The notes under the pieces: generated by a model
What the model was told of the DNA's origin: nothing
What the model saw: the letters and a program-made list of their open reading frames with translations, nothing else
Database searches by the model: none
NCBI GenBank assembly: GCA_963625685.1
Contig: CAVFTR010000015.1
Coordinates: 1 to 41,294 of the forward strand
Reading direction: 5' to 3'
Source of the DNA: F23-B02 sp963625685
GTDB taxonomy: Bacteria; Bacillota; Clostridia; Oscillospirales; Oscillospiraceae
DNA length: 41,294 bases
Program-made: the position numbers and the translations under genes
In this document: positions 32,032 through 39,736 of the stretch, piece by piece
How positions within the stretch are numbered: position 1 is the stretch's first letter
Layout: each line of letters starts with the position of its first letter

Positions 32032-32556
32032 TTATTCTTTGATTTCCTCGACCTGATCGAGCTCAAGGTCGACGGGGGTCTCTCTGCCGAACATCGAGAC
32101 GACGACGCGGACTCTGTCCTTTTCGGGCTCGAGCTCCTCGACTGTGCCGAGGAAGCCGGCCAGAGGACCGTCGATGACCTTGACGGCATCGCCGATCTGA
32201 TAGCCCGTGACGATCTCGTGACGCTCGATGCCGAGATCATAGATCTCCTTCTCCGTGAGCGGGACGGCCTTGCCGCCTGCGCCGACGAAGCCGGTCGCGC
32301 CGCGGACGTTATGGATAAGATGCCAGCTCTCGTCGGTCAGCACCATCTTGCACAGAACGTAGCCGGGGAACACCTTGCGCTCGACAGTCTTTTCGACGCC
32401 GTCGGTGATCTCTGTCACGGTCTCCAAGGGTATCCTGACCTCCTGGATCAGATCCTGCATCCTGCGGTTCTCGGCAGCCTTCACGATCGCTGCCGCAACT
32501 GCGTTTTCATAGCTTGAATAGGTATGGATCACATACCATTTTGCGTCCTCTGCCAT
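32032..32556 (-). CDS. nusG: Transcription elongation/termination factor NusG, 174 aa
   Basis: The NGN domain (WYVIHTYSSYENAVAAAI, then VERKVFPGYVLCKMVLTDESW) is followed by a KOW domain with GDAVKVIDGPLAGFLGTVEEL. It binds RNA polymerase and links it to ribosomes and Rho. It lies 5 nt after secE and 20 nt before rplK. It is normal in length and motifs. Confidence 0.97.
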   Translation of the reverse strand: MAEDAKWYVIHTYSSYENAVAAAIVKAAENRRMQDLIQEVRIPLETVTEITDGVEKTVERKVFPGYVLCKMVLTDESWHLIHNVRGATGFVGAGGKAVPLTEKEIYDLGIERHEIVTGYQIGDAVKVIDGPLAGFLGTVEELEPEKDRVRVVVSMFGRETPVDLELDQVEEIKE

Positions 32557-32561
32557 AGCCG

Positions 32562-32831
32562 CTAACCCGCCAGCTCGAAGATGACGTTAACGACCATACC
32601 CGCCAGCTCGTCAAAGCCCCAAAGGACGACGGCGGCAAGCGCCATAACGAAAAGCGCAACGCCGGTGTTCTGCGCAAGCTGCTTCGGAGTCGGCCATACG
32701 ACCTTCTTCAGCTCGCTTTTGAGCTCGCGGAACCATTTACCGATGCGCTGGAAAAAACCAAGTTTCTTCTCTTCTTTCTTAACGGCGTTGGTGTTCTTGA
32801 CAGGAGCGGCTTTTTTCTTCTCTTCAGCCAT
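32562..32831 (-). CDS. secE: Preprotein translocase subunit SecE, 89 aa
   Basis: This is a short single-span SecE with a basic Lys-rich N-terminal tail, the amphipathic stretch FFQRIGKWFRELKSELKKVVWPTPKQLAQNT and one C-terminal membrane segment. It clamps SecY in the membrane. The KKVVWPTPKQ motif is the family signature. It lies between rpmG and nusG as usual; the tRNA-Trp often found here in Clostridia is not present. Confidence 0.96.
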   Translation of the reverse strand: MAEEKKKAAPVKNTNAVKKEEKKLGFFQRIGKWFRELKSELKKVVWPTPKQLAQNTGVALFVMALAAVVLWGFDELAGMVVNVIFELAG

Positions 32832-32856
32832 TTTTTACACTCATCCTTTCAGAAAG

Positions 32857-33015
32857 TTACTTGGTCTCAACGTGCTTGGTGTGCTTTCTGCAGAAGGGGC
32901 AATACTTGCTTCTCTCAAGCTTCTCGGAAGTATTCTTCTTGTTCTTGACAGTGTTGTAGTTCCTCTGCTTGCACTCGTCACATCTCAGTGTGATCTTGAC
33001 TCTGTTGTCAGCCAT
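32857..33015 (-). CDS. rpmG: Ribosomal protein bL33, 52 aa
   Basis: Translation of the minus strand gives a 52-residue protein starting MADNRVKITLRCDECKQRNY and ending HTKHVETK. It carries two CxxC pairs, CDEC (C12, C15) and CPFC (C39, C42), so it is the zinc-binding form of L33. It is too short for ordinary gene calling. The start follows AGGAGGTGCCG. It heads the secE-nusG-rplK-rplA unit with a promoter at 33148-33176. Confidence 0.95.
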   Translation of the reverse strand: MADNRVKITLRCDECKQRNYNTVKNKKNTSEKLERSKYCPFCRKHTKHVETK

Positions 33016-33147
33016 ACTTTTCGGCACCTCCTATTTTATTTATCCGCCTTACGGTGCGGATATTTGCCTCCCTGTATGGGAACCGGATCCCTGCCCGCAC
33101 GGAAATACGCGCACGAAAAAAGACCTCTCGTCCGACAGGTAATCATT

Positions 33148-33176
33148 AATATACCATACCTATATTAAAAGGTCAA
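33148..33176 (-). promoter_or_regulatory. Promoter of the rpmG-secE-nusG-rplK-rplA unit
   Basis: On the minus strand TTGACC (33171-33176), 17 nt, TATATT (33148-33153), with a TGG extension before the -10 box. The leader of about 125 nt contains a GCGGAT/ATCCGC hairpin near 33040-33060. Confidence 0.72.
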
Positions 33177-33545
33177 GTCTTTTTGGCGGCGATTTGAGGC
33201 TGCTGCGGATACATTTATCTCTGGCGGCCCGGGCACTCGCCGTGGCGGGCGGCTGCCTTCCCCTTGAGGGGAAGGTGTCGGCGACAGCCGACGGATGAGG
33301 TGTCATCAAATTCTTTGCCGTCAGGCAAACACAAAATATTTCGTAGACAGCTATCGCCGAGATTTACAGACACCTCTTCAGTCAGCCTTCGGCTGACAGC
33401 TTCCCCTCAAGGGGAAGCCAACGCGCCCGACAACTCAGCTGAGCACCTACGACACGCGAAACGTCACGGTTTACTCTAATGTTTCGATACCGGGCCACCG
33501 CAAAAAACGTATCGGCACGATGTATGTGCGCCGCCAAAAAGCCTT
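33177..33545. mobile_element. MITE-like element with inverted ends, about 365 bp
   Basis: The left end has TTTTTGGCGGCGATTTGAGG and then a GCTGCGGATACATTTATC block. The right end is its inverted form (reverse complement TTTTTGGCGGCGCACATACA, then a CCGATACGTTTTTTGCGG block). Inside are two opposed CTTCCCCTTGAGGGGAAG hairpins, GTCGGCGACAGCCGAC and CAGCCTTCGGCTG stems, and a CCGTCAGGCAAACACAAAAT block. No coding potential is seen. Both ends lead into CCCGG. Confidence 0.65.
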
Positions 33546-33842
33546 CCCCTTGAGGGGAAGGTGTCGGCGACAGCCGACGGATGAGGTGTCATCAGATCGC
33601 GGCGACAGCCGCAACAATATTGCAGGGAACTTATCTTGCCCGTTCCGTGTGTGATGGTTTCCTCCGCCCCGAAATCGACGCATCCCTTGGCTCACCTGTG
33701 TAAGGGGAGCTGTCACCGCAGGTGACTGAGGGGTTGCCGCCCCATTGGCTTCCCCTTGAGGGGAAGCTGTCAGCCGAAGGCTGACTGAAGAGGTGTCATA
33801 AAATCCTTTGCCGTCAGGCAAACACAAAATGATGAAATGCAG
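33546..33842. repeat. Tandem block of palindromic repeat modules
   Basis: In order there are a CCTTCCCCTTGAGGGGAAGG hairpin with GTCGGCGACAGCCGAC, a GATCGCGGCGACAGCCGCAAC block, an AGGGAACTTATCTTGCCCG block, a GCTCACCTGTGTAAGGGGAGC hairpin with TCACCGCAGGTGA, and a GCTTCCCCTTGAGGGGAAGC hairpin with CAGCCGAAGGCTG. The same modules recur near 36700-36990, 38400-38600 and 40720-41150. Confidence 0.65.
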
Positions 33843-33868
33843 CAAGGGCGGCATCTCTGCCGCCCTTG
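33843..33868. terminator. Hairpin after hicB
   Basis: CAAGGGCGGCA and TGCCGCCCTTG form an 11-bp stem with loop TCTC, four bases past the hicB stop. T residues on the minus-strand side are scattered, so termination strength is uncertain. Confidence 0.5.
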
Positions 33869-33871
33869 AGA

Positions 33872-34273
33872 TCATCTGCCTGTGATATTCAGCTCGTTTT
33901 TAAGCGCCGCTTGCAGGACGGCGGAAAAATTTACGCCGGCCCGCTCAGCCTCAAAGTTGAGCCACGAAGGGATCGTGCAATTCTTTTTCACGACGCGCAT
34001 ATCGTTCTTTCTGCGGTACTCCGCAAAATCTACGTCAACCAGCGAAACGATAGCGCCGACCGGCGCTTTGGCTTGTGCGCTTGCAATGCTCGACGCTTCC
34101 GGCAAGGCTTCGCCGTCGTCCTGCATATCGATTCCCATAAGCCCGATCGCGTCCCGCGCCATCTCGATCGCGTCCGGAACATCTTTGCCCTGCGTATTGA
34201 TATTGAAATCGGGGATAAATACCACTATGAATTCTTTTCCCTGTGTCATAACGATGGGATATGCGTTTTTCAT
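33872..34273 (-). CDS. hicB: HicB-family antitoxin, 133 aa
   Basis: The N-terminal part has the HicB partial RNase H-like fold: YPIVMTQGKEFIVVFIPDFNINTQGKDVPDAIEMARDAIGL. The C-terminal part (NCTIPSWLNFEAERAGVNFSAVLQAALK) looks like a ribbon-helix-helix DNA-binding domain, so it can bind the toxin and repress the operon. It follows hicA by 57 nt. The ATG follows AAGGAGGT. Length and order are normal for hicAB. Confidence 0.92.
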   Translation of the reverse strand: MKNAYPIVMTQGKEFIVVFIPDFNINTQGKDVPDAIEMARDAIGLMGIDMQDDGEALPEASSIASAQAKAPVGAIVSLVDVDFAEYRRKNDMRVVKKNCTIPSWLNFEAERAGVNFSAVLQAALKNELNITGR

Positions 34274-34330
34274 TCTGAATACCTCCTTGAAGCTGTGATG
34301 CGATATATATTGTCGCCAAGAGTGTCGGGC

Positions 34331-34504
34331 TTATTTCAGCCCGCGCCGCTTGATGATCGCTTTTGCTAACTCTTCGTCGGTTTCTCTGGGCCTTACGACG
34401 CTTTCCCTTTGTCCGTCCTTCACGTATATGTCGTGGTTCGCGCCGTGCCGCTTGAACTTCCAGCCGGTTCGTTCCAAAAGCTCGATAAGGTCTTTTGTTT
34501 TCAT
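34331..34504 (-). CDS. hicA: HicA-family mRNA interferase toxin, 57 aa
   Basis: Translation of the minus strand gives MKTKDLIELLERTGWKFKRH at the N-terminus, then GANHDIYVKDGQ with the catalytic-type histidine (H24) and REKDEELAK-like charged residues before AIIKRRGLK. This matches the small double-stranded-RNA-binding HicA fold with its G(S/A)xHxxY motif. The toxin cleaves mRNA and tmRNA. The ATG at 34502-34504 follows GAGGAGG. The gene is below the usual length cut-off. It lies first in the operon, before hicB. Confidence 0.9.
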   Translation of the reverse strand: MKTKDLIELLERTGWKFKRHGANHDIYVKDGQRESVVRPRETDEELAKAIIKRRGLK

Positions 34505-34527
34505 CTGCCGTCCTCCTCACATTTACT

Positions 34528-34590
34528 ATTATACGCCTTCAATGCGTATAGGTCAACAGGCATTAAGCAAAAATATACGCATTTTATGCG
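34528..34590 (-). promoter_or_regulatory. hicAB promoter with overlapping inverted-repeat operators
   Basis: On the minus strand TTGACC (34551-34556), 17 nt, TATAAT (34528-34533). TATACGC (34530-34536) and GCGTATA (34544-34550) form an inverted repeat that fills the spacer and overlaps the -10 box. A further TATACGC lies at 34574-34580, and CGCAT-TTT-ATGCG is at 34578-34590. This arrangement suits autorepression by the HicB DNA-binding domain. Confidence 0.75.
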
Positions 34591-34704
34591 CCCGCAAACG
34601 AAAAAATATTGTGCGCAAGGCGCACACATTGGGCTATCGGCTAAGGGCTGACAGCTATCCGCTCGCTCCAGCCGCCCGCACGGCAGTGCCGATTTTACAC
34701 CGAT

Positions 34705-34733
34705 TTTACAAAGCGCTGATTATTGATTTTATA
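34705..34733 (+). promoter_or_regulatory. Possible promoter of the Na/Pi cotransporter gene
   Basis: TTTACA (34705-34710), 17 nt, TTTATA (34728-34733). Both boxes are only partly consensus. Confidence 0.4.
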
Positions 34734-34793
34734 AACGGCGGATAAAATGGAGATTGTAAAATCGAATGTAAATTGTAAAGAGAGGGACATCTG

Positions 34794-36551
34794 ATGGATC
34801 TTTTTGACGCGCTGGAAATGATAGGCGGGCTGTGCCTGTTCCTTTTCGGCATGAATGTGATGGGCCAGGCGCTCGAGCGGCGCGCCGGCAGCCGCCTGCG
34901 CACGACGCTCGGCAAAATGACCGGCAAGCCCCTGACGGGCTTCCTGACCGGCCTTGTCATCACATCTATAATCCAGAGCTCGTCGGCAACGACCGTCATG
35001 GTCGTCGGCTTTGTAAACTCGGGGCTCATGACCCTGCGGCAGGCCATCGGCGTTATCATGGGCGCGAACATCGGCACGACCGTCACTGCCTGGCTCCTGA
35101 GCCTCGGCGGCATCAGCGGCGACGCGCTGTGGGTGCAGCTTTTGAAGCCGAGTTCCTTCACGCCGGTGCTGGCGCTTGTTGGTATTATAATGTATATGTT
35201 CAGCCGCGACAGCCGCAAAAACGACACCGGCATGGTGCTGCTGGGCTTTGCCACGCTCATGTTCGGCATGGACACGATGTCGGGCTCGGTCTCCGGCCTG
35301 GGCGACGTCCCGGCCTTCCGCGAGCTCTTCATCGCCTTCACCAATCCCCTGCTGGGCGTGCTCGCTGGCGCCGTGCTGACCGGCATCATCCAGTCGAGCT
35401 CGGCCTCCGTCGGCATACTCCAGGCGCTGGCGCTGTCCGGCCAGGTCAGCTATGCCGCGGCGATCCCCATCATCATGGGCCAGAACATAGGCACCTGCGT
35501 CACGGCGCTCATCTCCTCGGTCGGCACGAGCCGCAACGCAAGGCGCGCAGCGATAGTCCACCTGTCCTTCAACGTCATCGGGACCATCGTGTGGCTGAGC
35601 GTTTTCTGCATCGTGCGCGCGGTCGCGGCCCCCGCGATACTGGGCGAGAGCGCCACGATGTACGGCATCGCCATCGTACACTCGGCCTTCAACATCGCCT
35701 GCACCGCGCTCCTGCTGCCGCAGTCGGCGCTGCTTGAAAAGCTCGCCATCCGCCTCGTGCCGGACGGCAAAAAGGAAAAGGACGAGGTCGCGCTCGACGA
35801 GCGTCTGCTTGCCACCCCGCCGCTCGCTCTCGAGCAGTGCAGCGTCGTCACGGGGGACATGGCCCGCTGCGCGGTGAGCGCAATGAAGAGGGCCGCGGCC
35901 TGCGTGCTCGATTACGACCCCTCCGCGGCGCAGGAGATACGCGAGGCGGAGGAGAGCACCGACAGGTGCGAGGACATGCTCGGCACCTATCTTCTCAAGC
36001 TCGGCGCGGAGCCGCTGAGCGACGGCGACAGCGAGGAGGTCACGCAGCTTCTCAAGCTCATCGGCGATTTTGAGCGCATCGGCGACCACGCGGTCAACAT
36101 CCTCGAGTCGGCCGAGGAGCTGCACGATAAGAAGCTCGAATTCTCCAAGCCCGCAAGGTACGAGCTGTCGGTCATGACCGCCGCCGTCGGCGAGGTGCTC
36201 GACCTCGCGGCGAAGGCCTTCACCGATAACGACGCGCAGGCGGCAAAGAAGGTCGAGCCGCTCGAGCAGGTCGTGGACGATCTCAAAAACCAGCTGCGCA
36301 CGCGGCACATCCTGCGCATGAAAAAGGGCGAGTGCAGCATCGAGGCCGGCTTTGTGTGGTCAGACCTGCTGACGAACCTCGAGCGCGCGTCCGACCACTG
36401 CTCCAACGTCGCGCTGAGCGTGCTCGACATGAAAAAGCACACGCTGAGCGTCCACGAGACCCAGCACGAGCGCGTCGACGTCCCCGAGTTCGGCGAGCAG
36501 TACCGCCGCTACTCCGAAAAATACGCCCTGCCTTCTCTGGCGGCGCATTGA
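34794..36551 (+). CDS. Na/Pi cotransporter family protein with PhoU domain, 585 aa
   Basis: The N-terminal 300 residues are a NptA/PNaS-type sodium:phosphate cotransporter with the duplicated signature QSSSATTV (first repeat) and QSSSASVG (second repeat), within inverted membrane repeats starting GGLCLFLFGMNVMG. The C-terminal 230 residues are a PhoU-like helical domain (IGDFERIGDHAVNILESAEEL and LTNLERASDHCSNVALSVL, each with an ERxxDH-type metal motif). It probably takes up phosphate and senses it through the PhoU part. The last residues SLAAH and the stop TGA come from the sequence CTGGCGGCGCATTGA, the end of an intergenic element, so the original C-terminus was replaced. Confidence 0.93.
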   Translation: MDLFDALEMIGGLCLFLFGMNVMGQALERRAGSRLRTTLGKMTGKPLTGFLTGLVITSIIQSSSATTVMVVGFVNSGLMTLRQAIGVIMGANIGTTVTAWLLSLGGISGDALWVQLLKPSSFTPVLALVGIIMYMFSRDSRKNDTGMVLLGFATLMFGMDTMSGSVSGLGDVPAFRELFIAFTNPLLGVLAGAVLTGIIQSSSASVGILQALALSGQVSYAAAIPIIMGQNIGTCVTALISSVGTSRNARRAAIVHLSFNVIGTIVWLSVFCIVRAVAAPAILGESATMYGIAIVHSAFNIACTALLLPQSALLEKLAIRLVPDGKKEKDEVALDERLLATPPLALEQCSVVTGDMARCAVSAMKRAAACVLDYDPSAAQEIREAEESTDRCEDMLGTYLLKLGAEPLSDGDSEEVTQLLKLIGDFERIGDHAVNILESAEELHDKKLEFSKPARYELSVMTAAVGEVLDLAAKAFTDNDAQAAKKVEPLEQVVDDLKNQLRTRHILRMKKGECSIEAGFVWSDLLTNLERASDHCSNVALSVLDMKKHTLSVHETQHERVDVPEFGEQYRRYSEKYALPSLAAH

Positions 36552-37015
36552 CGCTTTTTTGGCGGCGCATTAAGATCGTACCGATACGTATATTGCGTCA
36601 GCCCGGCACTGCCGTGCAGGCGATTCGCATGTAAGTTAAGCAAGCAGTCATTTCGGTGTCCCGACCGGCGGCTTCCGACAGCACCACCCATTGGCTCCCC
36701 TGTGTAAGGGGAGCTGGCAGCCGTAAGGCTGACTGAGGGGTTGCCGCCCCCATTGGCTTCCCCTTGAGGGGAAGCTGTCACCGAAGGTGACTGATGAGGT
36801 GTTATTGATTATTACATCCGCATTGAAAGCCATACGTAGGGGCGGGCGGTCGCCCCTGCGAGCCTGAATCAGTGCCAGCTAAATCATAATAGCGGAACAG
36901 GTAAATGTGTTTACCTGACGGCAAAGGATTTTCAGACACCTCATCCGTCGGCTGCGCCGACACCTTCCCCTCAAGGGGAAGGCGGAGCACCCACCGCTCG
37001 CCCCTGCCGAGCAAA
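36539..37015. repeat. Composite repeat region before rplJ
   Basis: Two copies of the element end GGCGGCGCATTGA / TTTTTTGGCGGCGCATTAAG stand in tandem at 36539-36575. Then come the TCGCATGTAAGTTAAGCAAGCAG block, a CTCCCCTGTGTAAGGGGAG hairpin with CAGCCGTAAGGCTG, a GCTTCCCCTTGAGGGGAAGC hairpin, and in reverse a CCTTCCCCTCAAGGGGAAGG hairpin. The matching right-hand inverted end is missing. This is one likely breakpoint of the ribosomal-cluster inversion. Confidence 0.6.
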
Positions 37016-37021
37016 AAATGC

Positions 37022-37050
37022 TTGACAAACGGGGGAGTATCTGATATCCT
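37022..37050 (+). promoter_or_regulatory. Promoter of rplJ-rplL
   Basis: TTGACA (37022-37027), 17 nt, TATCCT (37045-37050). Confidence 0.75.
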
Positions 37051-37056
37051 ATTTGA

Positions 37057-37163
37057 GCGCTCCAAAGACAGCAGGTATCTTATGGTGTAAATCCTGCCGA
37101 GGATGGCATCATATTTTGATTGCTTACGGCCTCCATGTCTTCGGATGTGGAGGTTTTCTTTTT
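37057..37163 (+). ncRNA. Ribosomal protein L10 leader with attenuator hairpin
   Basis: The leader of rplJ contains the conserved TCCTGCCGAGG core (near 37092-37102) of the L10(L12)4-binding leader found in Firmicutes. A hairpin follows (CCTCCATGTC pairing with GATGTGGAGG around TTCG, about 37130-37153) and a T-rich tract TTTTCTTTTT. Excess L10-L12 complex binds such leaders to lower expression of its own operon. Its presence shows that rplJL kept its own control after being separated from rplKA. Confidence 0.75.
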
Positions 37164-37198
37164 GAGCGTGAACATCAGTGTGGAGGTGAAAAACACAC

Positions 37199-37726
37199 AT
37201 GCCTAACGCAAAAGTTCTCAGCGAGAAGCAGGCGATAGTAGAAGCACTCGTCGAGCGCATCAACGCAGCAAGCGCGGGTATTCTGGTCGATTACCAGGGT
37301 ATCACCGTGGCCGAGGATACGGCTCTGCGTACCGAGATGCGCAAGGAGGGCGTCGACTACACCGTCGTCAAGAACACCCTTACCAGGATCGCTGTCGACA
37401 AGGTCGGAATGAAGGAACTCGATCCCGTCCTCAACGGCAGCACTTCCATGGCGACCAGCACCGAGGACCCCATCGCTCCGTTCCGTATCATCAGCGATTA
37501 CTCCAAGAAGCTCGGCGATAGATTCAATATCAAAGCGGCATTCATGGAGGGCAAGATCCTCAGCGAGCAGGAGATAGCAGAGCTGTCCACGCTCACCAGC
37601 AAGAACGACCTGTACTCGAAGCTGGCAGGCTCCCTGAACGCGATCATGGGCGGCCTTGCGGTTGCTCTGAGCGAAGTCGTCGAGCAGAAGGGCGGCGCGG
37701 CCGCTCCGGCAGAAGCAGCAGAATAA
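37199..37726 (+). CDS. rplJ: Ribosomal protein uL10, 175 aa
   Basis: This is full length. The rRNA-binding N-terminal domain has VLVDYQGITVAEDTALRTEMRKEGVDYTVVKNTLTRIA. The C-terminal part has helix positions for L12 dimers and ends in an Ala/Gly-rich tail. It anchors the L7/L12 stalk on 23S rRNA. The ATG follows GGAGGTG. It is on the strand opposite to rplK-rplA, which is unusual. Confidence 0.96.
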   Translation: MPNAKVLSEKQAIVEALVERINAASAGILVDYQGITVAEDTALRTEMRKEGVDYTVVKNTLTRIAVDKVGMKELDPVLNGSTSMATSTEDPIAPFRIISDYSKKLGDRFNIKAAFMEGKILSEQEIAELSTLTSKNDLYSKLAGSLNAIMGGLAVALSEVVEQKGGAAAPAEAAE

Positions 37727-37763
37727 CAGGCTGCACCAAACATTAAAATTGGAGGAAATTATA

Positions 37764-38135
37764 ATGGCTAGCGAAAAAATCACCGCCATGATCGACGAGA
37801 TCAAGGCCCTTTCCGTTCTCGAGCTCAAGGAGCTCGTTGATGAGATCTGCGAGACCTTCGGTGTCTCCGCAGTTGCAGCAGCAGCTCCCGCAGCAGGCGG
37901 CGCAGCAGAGGCTGTCGCAGAGAAGACCGAGTTCGACGTTGTTATGACCAGCTTCGGCGCAGAGAAGATCAAGGTCATCAAGGAGATCCGCGGCATCACC
38001 GGCCTTGGCCTGGCAGAGGCAAAGGCACTGGTCGAGAAGGCTCCCGTCGCCGTCAAGGAAGGCGTTTCCAAGGAAGACGCAGAGGCCCTCAAGGCTCAGC
38101 TCGAGGCAGTCGGCGCAGCAGTCGAGATCAAGTAA
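37764..38135 (+). CDS. rplL: Ribosomal protein bL12 (L7/L12), 123 aa
   Basis: The N-terminal dimerisation helix (ITAMIDEIKALSVLELKELVDEICETFGVS) is followed by an Ala-rich hinge and the factor-binding C-terminal domain (EKTEFDVVMTSFGAEKIKVIKEIRGITGLGLAEAKALVE). It recruits translation GTPases. The ATG at 37764 follows TTGGAGGAA; the upstream in-frame TTG is the ribosome site itself. It lies 37 nt after rplJ. Confidence 0.97.
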   Translation: MASEKITAMIDEIKALSVLELKELVDEICETFGVSAVAAAAPAAGGAAEAVAEKTEFDVVMTSFGAEKIKVIKEIRGITGLGLAEAKALVEKAPVAVKEGVSKEDAEALKAQLEAVGAAVEIK

Positions 38136-38152
38136 GTTATCTCTTTATAAGC

Positions 38153-38189
38153 AAAAAAGACTCCGTTCAAAGAACGGGGTCTTTTTTTT
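38153..38189 (+). terminator. Intrinsic terminator of rplJ-rplL
   Basis: AAAAAAGACTCCGTTC and GAACGGGGTCTTTTTTTT form a strong stem, with one G-T pair, and a run of eight T. Confidence 0.9.
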
Positions 38190-38742
38190 GCGCTGTCCCG
38201 ACCGGAAGCTGCGGAGAAAACCGTCATAAACGGAACAGGCAAGATAAGTTCCCTACAGAGTGCGTCGGAAGCCGCCGGTCGGGACAGCGCAATAACTGCT
38301 TGCTTTAACTTCATGCGAGATGCCTGCACGGCAGTGCCGGGCAAGATAAGCTCCCCACAGGGCTGTTGCGGCTATCGCCGCGATTTACAGACACCTCATC
38401 CGGCTCGCTTCGCGACCCACCTTCCCCTCAAGGGGAAGGCGATGGGTAAGGGCAACCCCTCAGTCAGCCTGACGGCTGCCAGCTCCCCTTACACAGGGGA
38501 GCCAAGGAGAGCTGCGGCAGTTATCGGGAGCGATCGCCTTCCCCTTGAGGGGAAGGCGTCGGCCATCGGCCGACGGATGAGGTGTTTTTTTGCGGCGACA
38601 GCCGCCTGCATTATTTGTGTAGGGAGACGGCAGTTTCACGGTTTTGCCGGCAGATTCGACACCGGGCCACCAGAGATAAATGTATCGGCAGGGGCCTCAA
38701 TTCGCCGCCAAAAAACGCCGCCAAAAAAGCGCCGCCAAAAAG
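38190..38742. repeat. Composite repeat region after rplL
   Basis: It contains the GCTTGCTTTAACTTCATGCGA block in reverse orientation, GGGCAAGATAAGCTCCC, CTTCCCCTCAAGGGGAAGG, a CTCCCCTTACACAGGGGAG hairpin, a CCTTCCCCTTGAGGGGAAGG hairpin with GTCGGCCATCGGCCGAC, and at the right an inverted element end. That end is tripled as CGCCGCCAAAAA, CGCCGCCAAAAAA, CGCCGCCAAAAA (38704-38742). It holds no gene. Confidence 0.6.
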
Positions 38743-38744
38743 CG

Positions 38745-39641
38745 CTAAAAATGACTGCGCAGGATGTGCAGATGGCTATGCGGCCGGGGCCCGCTGCCGA
38801 GCAGATGCGGGACGAAGAGGCTCGCGAGGATGAGCAGCGCGCCGAAGACGCCCTGCACGGTCACGGCCTCGCCGAGGAAGATAACGCCCAGGAGCGACGC
38901 GAACGCCGGGTTGAGCGCGCACATGAGCCCCGAGGTCTGACTGCTCAGATGCGACTGCGCGACAGGCTGCAGCGTGAAGCCGAAGCCCGTGCAGAGAAGC
39001 GCGAGCACCAGCACGCAGCCCCACTCCGTGCCGCCGGCCGGGATGCGCGGCTGCTCGAGGATGAGCGACAGCACGAGCGAGAACAGACCGATCGCGCCGA
39101 CCTCGACGATCCCGACGAGCAGCGCGTCGCAGCGGTGCGCGAAGCGGTCGGTCACGATGATGCTCACCGCGTACAGTACCGCCGTGCACAGGCAGATGAT
39201 CTCCCCGGGCGTGAAGCTGATCGCACCGCCGCGCAGGGTCAGAAGCCCCACGCCGCATATGGCCAGGACAGCGCTCACGATGCTCGCCGGCTTCGGCAGC
39301 CTGCGTATGAGCAGGGCCTCGATAAGCGGAACGAACACGATCGCCGTGTTCTCGAGAAAGGACACGGTCGATGTGTCGGTCGTCTTCAGCGCCGTCAGCT
39401 CGAGCGCCATTACGGCGGTGAACACCGCGCCGAGGACCGCGCCGCCTATCAGATCGCCGCGGCTCAAGCGGTGCAGCTGCCTGTGGAATATCACGAGCAG
39501 GACGAAAAAGCCAAGCAGAAACCTCGCGGCGAGCAGATTGAAGGTGCCGAGCGTCTCAAGCCCCGTTTTGCTGAAAATATATGCGCTGCTGCGCGTCAGG
39601 ATGACCGCCGCCATCAGCAGCTGAGCCTGTTTTTGATCCAT
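38745..39641 (-). CDS. EamA-family (DMT superfamily) transporter 2, 298 aa
   Basis: This has ten membrane segments in two EamA repeats. Recognisable blocks are RSSAYIFSKTGLETLGTFNLLAARFLLGF (first segments), TALKTTDTSTVSFLENTAIVFVPLIEALLIRR (end of repeat 1) and ALNPAFASLLGVIFLGEAVTVQGVFGALLILAS (end of repeat 2). It probably exports an amino acid or other metabolite. The ATG at 39639-39641 follows AGGGGGGA. The stop TAG directly touches the repeated element ends. The divergent LysR gene is its likely regulator. Confidence 0.88.
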   Translation of the reverse strand: MDQKQAQLLMAAVILTRSSAYIFSKTGLETLGTFNLLAARFLLGFFVLLVIFHRQLHRLSRGDLIGGAVLGAVFTAVMALELTALKTTDTSTVSFLENTAIVFVPLIEALLIRRLPKPASIVSAVLAICGVGLLTLRGGAISFTPGEIICLCTAVLYAVSIIVTDRFAHRCDALLVGIVEVGAIGLFSLVLSLILEQPRIPAGGTEWGCVLVLALLCTGFGFTLQPVAQSHLSSQTSGLMCALNPAFASLLGVIFLGEAVTVQGVFGALLILASLFVPHLLGSGPRPHSHLHILRSHF

Positions 39642-39663
39642 ATCGATCCCCCCTGTTGACATC

Positions 39664-39692
39664 AGTATAATACAGGTTTATACTTGAGTAAA
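39664..39692 (-). promoter_or_regulatory. Promoter of EamA transporter 2
   Basis: On the minus strand TTTACT (39687-39692), 17 nt, TATACT (39664-39669). The promoter is enclosed by TGTTGAC (39654-39660) and GTCAACA (39703-39709), an inverted pair 42 nt apart that could be paired half-sites for the LysR protein. Confidence 0.55.
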
Positions 39693-39736
39693 GCGCGACG
39701 TAGTCAACACATTCATGACTGACACTCATATAGGGG

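Noticed and set aside
32832..32856. tRNA-Trp between rpmG and secE
   Set aside because: Common at this place in relatives, but the gap is only 25 bases and holds no tRNA.
33177..33842. CRISPR-like array
   Set aside because: Repeats are palindromic modules of several kinds in both orientations with irregular spacing and no unique spacers of constant length; no cas genes are present.
34695..36308. 537-codon minus-strand open frame opposite the Na/Pi cotransporter
   Set aside because: It is an antisense shadow with Arg/His/Glu-rich low-complexity translation; the plus-strand gene carries the QSSSA signatures.
39655..39669. TTGACA next to TATAAT on the plus strand as a lysR 2 promoter
   Set aside because: The two boxes are only about six bases apart and cannot act as a -35/-10 pair; the minus-strand pair fits better.
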